A stretch of DNA of 64,000 bases. Source: Micropterix aruncella (taxonomy: Eukaryota > Arthropoda > Insecta > Lepidoptera > Micropterigidae). Position numbers and translations under genes: made by a program. The stretch is taken from the NCBI GenBank assembly GCA_944548615.1, contig OX155955.1, positions 17,602,651-17,666,650 on the forward strand. The letters run 5' to 3'. The notes under the pieces were generated by a model that saw nothing but the letters and a program-made list of their open reading frames with translations, ran no database searches and was not told the DNA's origin. Of this stretch, positions 62,758 through 64,000 are shown in pieces. Position 1 is the first letter of the stretch; each line of letters starts with the position of its first letter.

Positions 62758-63725
62758 TTATAAGTCATTCTATTTATATAATTACGGTGATATATTTATT
62801 AATTTTATTTTTTTTTAAATATAGTTTAAATATTTAAATAATTTATTATTATTATTATAAATATAAAAATATATATCAATGCCTTGGTTTTACTGCAATG
62901 TTGATTAGTAATAAATGTATAAACAATAAATAAATAAATAAATCCCCCTATGTAGTATTTAATAACGCATCAATCACCCTACCCCCCCCCCCCCCAAACA
63001 TACAAATAATGATTCAGTATTTTGATATCTACCTACACTTTATTTAAAATAAAGTACTCGTATATTTCAATATTATTATTAAAAATCTAATTTTATTATA
63101 GTATAAACACGAAAAAAGAAATAAGTTAAGTCATTTCTGTTTTGACGTGTTCTTACAAATTATTTGTGATCCAAGATCCTACGGCTGGTGATACGCTGAA
63201 AGAAAGCAACTATGATTAAGAGACCTTGTAGAGTAGGGAAGGGTAGATCTTCACAATAAAAAGTAAAAACAAACAAACAATTTAAAACTAAGTGAAAGTT
63301 GACATAGTAAAAGGAGGAATTAAAATTTGTTCAAAGCATAGCAGATCTTGAAATAATAATTAATTGGAGTTGAAGAATATGAAATCCTTGAGAGGCGTAC
63401 ACCCTTGTAATTTTATTATTTTGTTTCTGTAAGTTGCTAGGATGTCTAAAACCATACGGCATTTTGGCCCTTATACTTGAAACCTTCCTAACATTTCATA
63501 GAAATGGAAATATATGCAAGCACTAGTTACTAGAGAAAGTCGACGATCCCATTACAGAGGTTACTGAATAGAAGATTAGCCCAATGACCATTTAATATCA
63601 TGTCCGGCTTTGGCTTTAAGAAGAGCGAAGAAAATACACATATGGGGTTGCTATGGCTGATGTGAGCGGCTTCCGTCCATTGTGAATTCTGCGACCGGTC
63701 TTATTTGAGCTGGTTGCAAGAGTTA
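62758..63725. other. unassigned AT-rich stretch
   Basis: A poly(C) run at about 62980-62995. Nothing else recognised. Confidence 0.35.
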
Positions 63726-63727
63726 TA

Positions 63728-63900
63728 GTATGGACTGTCAGATCAGACTAGTTCCGTCAGATCTCTGAGGTTAAGCAGCTTCAAGCGTGGTCAGTACTTA
63801 GATGGGTGACCGCCTGAGTACTGCCTTATGCTGTTATAAAAGCCAGCCGCTGTAGGATAATTGTCGTTAGATAATATAGAAGTGAAAGTGCATAACCTAT
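63728..63900 (+). mobile_element. 5S rRNA-derived SINE, copy 2
   Basis: GTTCCGTCAGATCTCTGAGG, TTAAGCAGC and GTGGTCAGTACTTAGATGGG then TGACCGCC follow the 5S rRNA A box-C box region. The body GCCGCTGTAGGATAATTGTC-GTTAGATAAT matches the 42.5-kb copy. The terminal stem and several 5S positions are altered, so it is not a working 5S gene. Confidence 0.75.
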
Positions 63901-64000
63901 GTTATAATTTTATAATGTAGTAGATGATGAAGAAGAAGGCGATTAAAAATTATCTAGATGCCTCAGTGTTTTTTTTTATAACTCCTTTAAACTTTTTACT

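Noticed and set aside
63728..63840. functional 5S rRNA gene
   Set aside because: Altered 5' part and terminal stem; the same non-5S body follows both copies.

Overview
This window looks like intergenic or intronic DNA of an insect, most probably a moth or butterfly. It is AT-rich and has no recognisable host exon, but it is crowded with eukaryotic mobile elements: a Ty3/gypsy retrotransposon, LINE and Penelope relics, a Helitron with a typical 3' end, a tRNA-derived SINE with an AAAC tail, 5S-derived SINEs, and many short inverted-repeat elements (MITEs). The insect assignment is inference from that mix. No prokaryotic operon, CRISPR array or functional RNA gene was found.

Layout. 1-8.3 kb: a Ty3/gypsy element on the minus strand with gag, protease-RT-RNase H and integrase in three frames, plus AT-rich flanks in which I could not find the LTRs. 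8.3-15.1 kb: old LINE tails, two MITEs of one family, a deleted Helitron carrying the end of the helicase, a piggyBac-type TTAA MITE and a Penelope relic. 15-29 kb: dispersed repeats (families B, C and GCR, named here), a LINE relic at 20.3-21.0 kb, a tRNA SINE at 24.4 kb and a strong hairpin at 22.9 kb. 29.2-34.7 kb: a three-level nest of DNA elements, a LINE C-terminus, a MITE with perfect 25-bp ends, and three GCR copies. 39.2-42.3 kb: a 3.15-kb DNA transposon with perfect 42-bp terminal inverted repeats around a decayed transposase-like gene. 42.5 and 63.7 kb: 5S rRNA-derived SINEs. 43-55 kb: more dispersed repeats, a foldback structure and two MITEs sharing one terminus. 55.2-57.4 kb: a four-level nest of GCR copies plus a poly(A) retroposon, each level marked by a 13-15 bp target-site duplication. 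62.4-62.8 kb: a 251-bp hAT-like MITE inside a SINE, with the empty site visible in another copy.

The strongest leads are the GC-rich family called GCR here (about 0.66 kb, no terminal inverted repeats, 13-14 bp target duplications, not a family I recognise), the 39.2-42.3 kb transposon whose superfamily I cannot settle, and the 5S-headed SINE family. Several GC-rich unique islands could be regulatory DNA of a neighbouring gene, but nothing in the sequence proves it.
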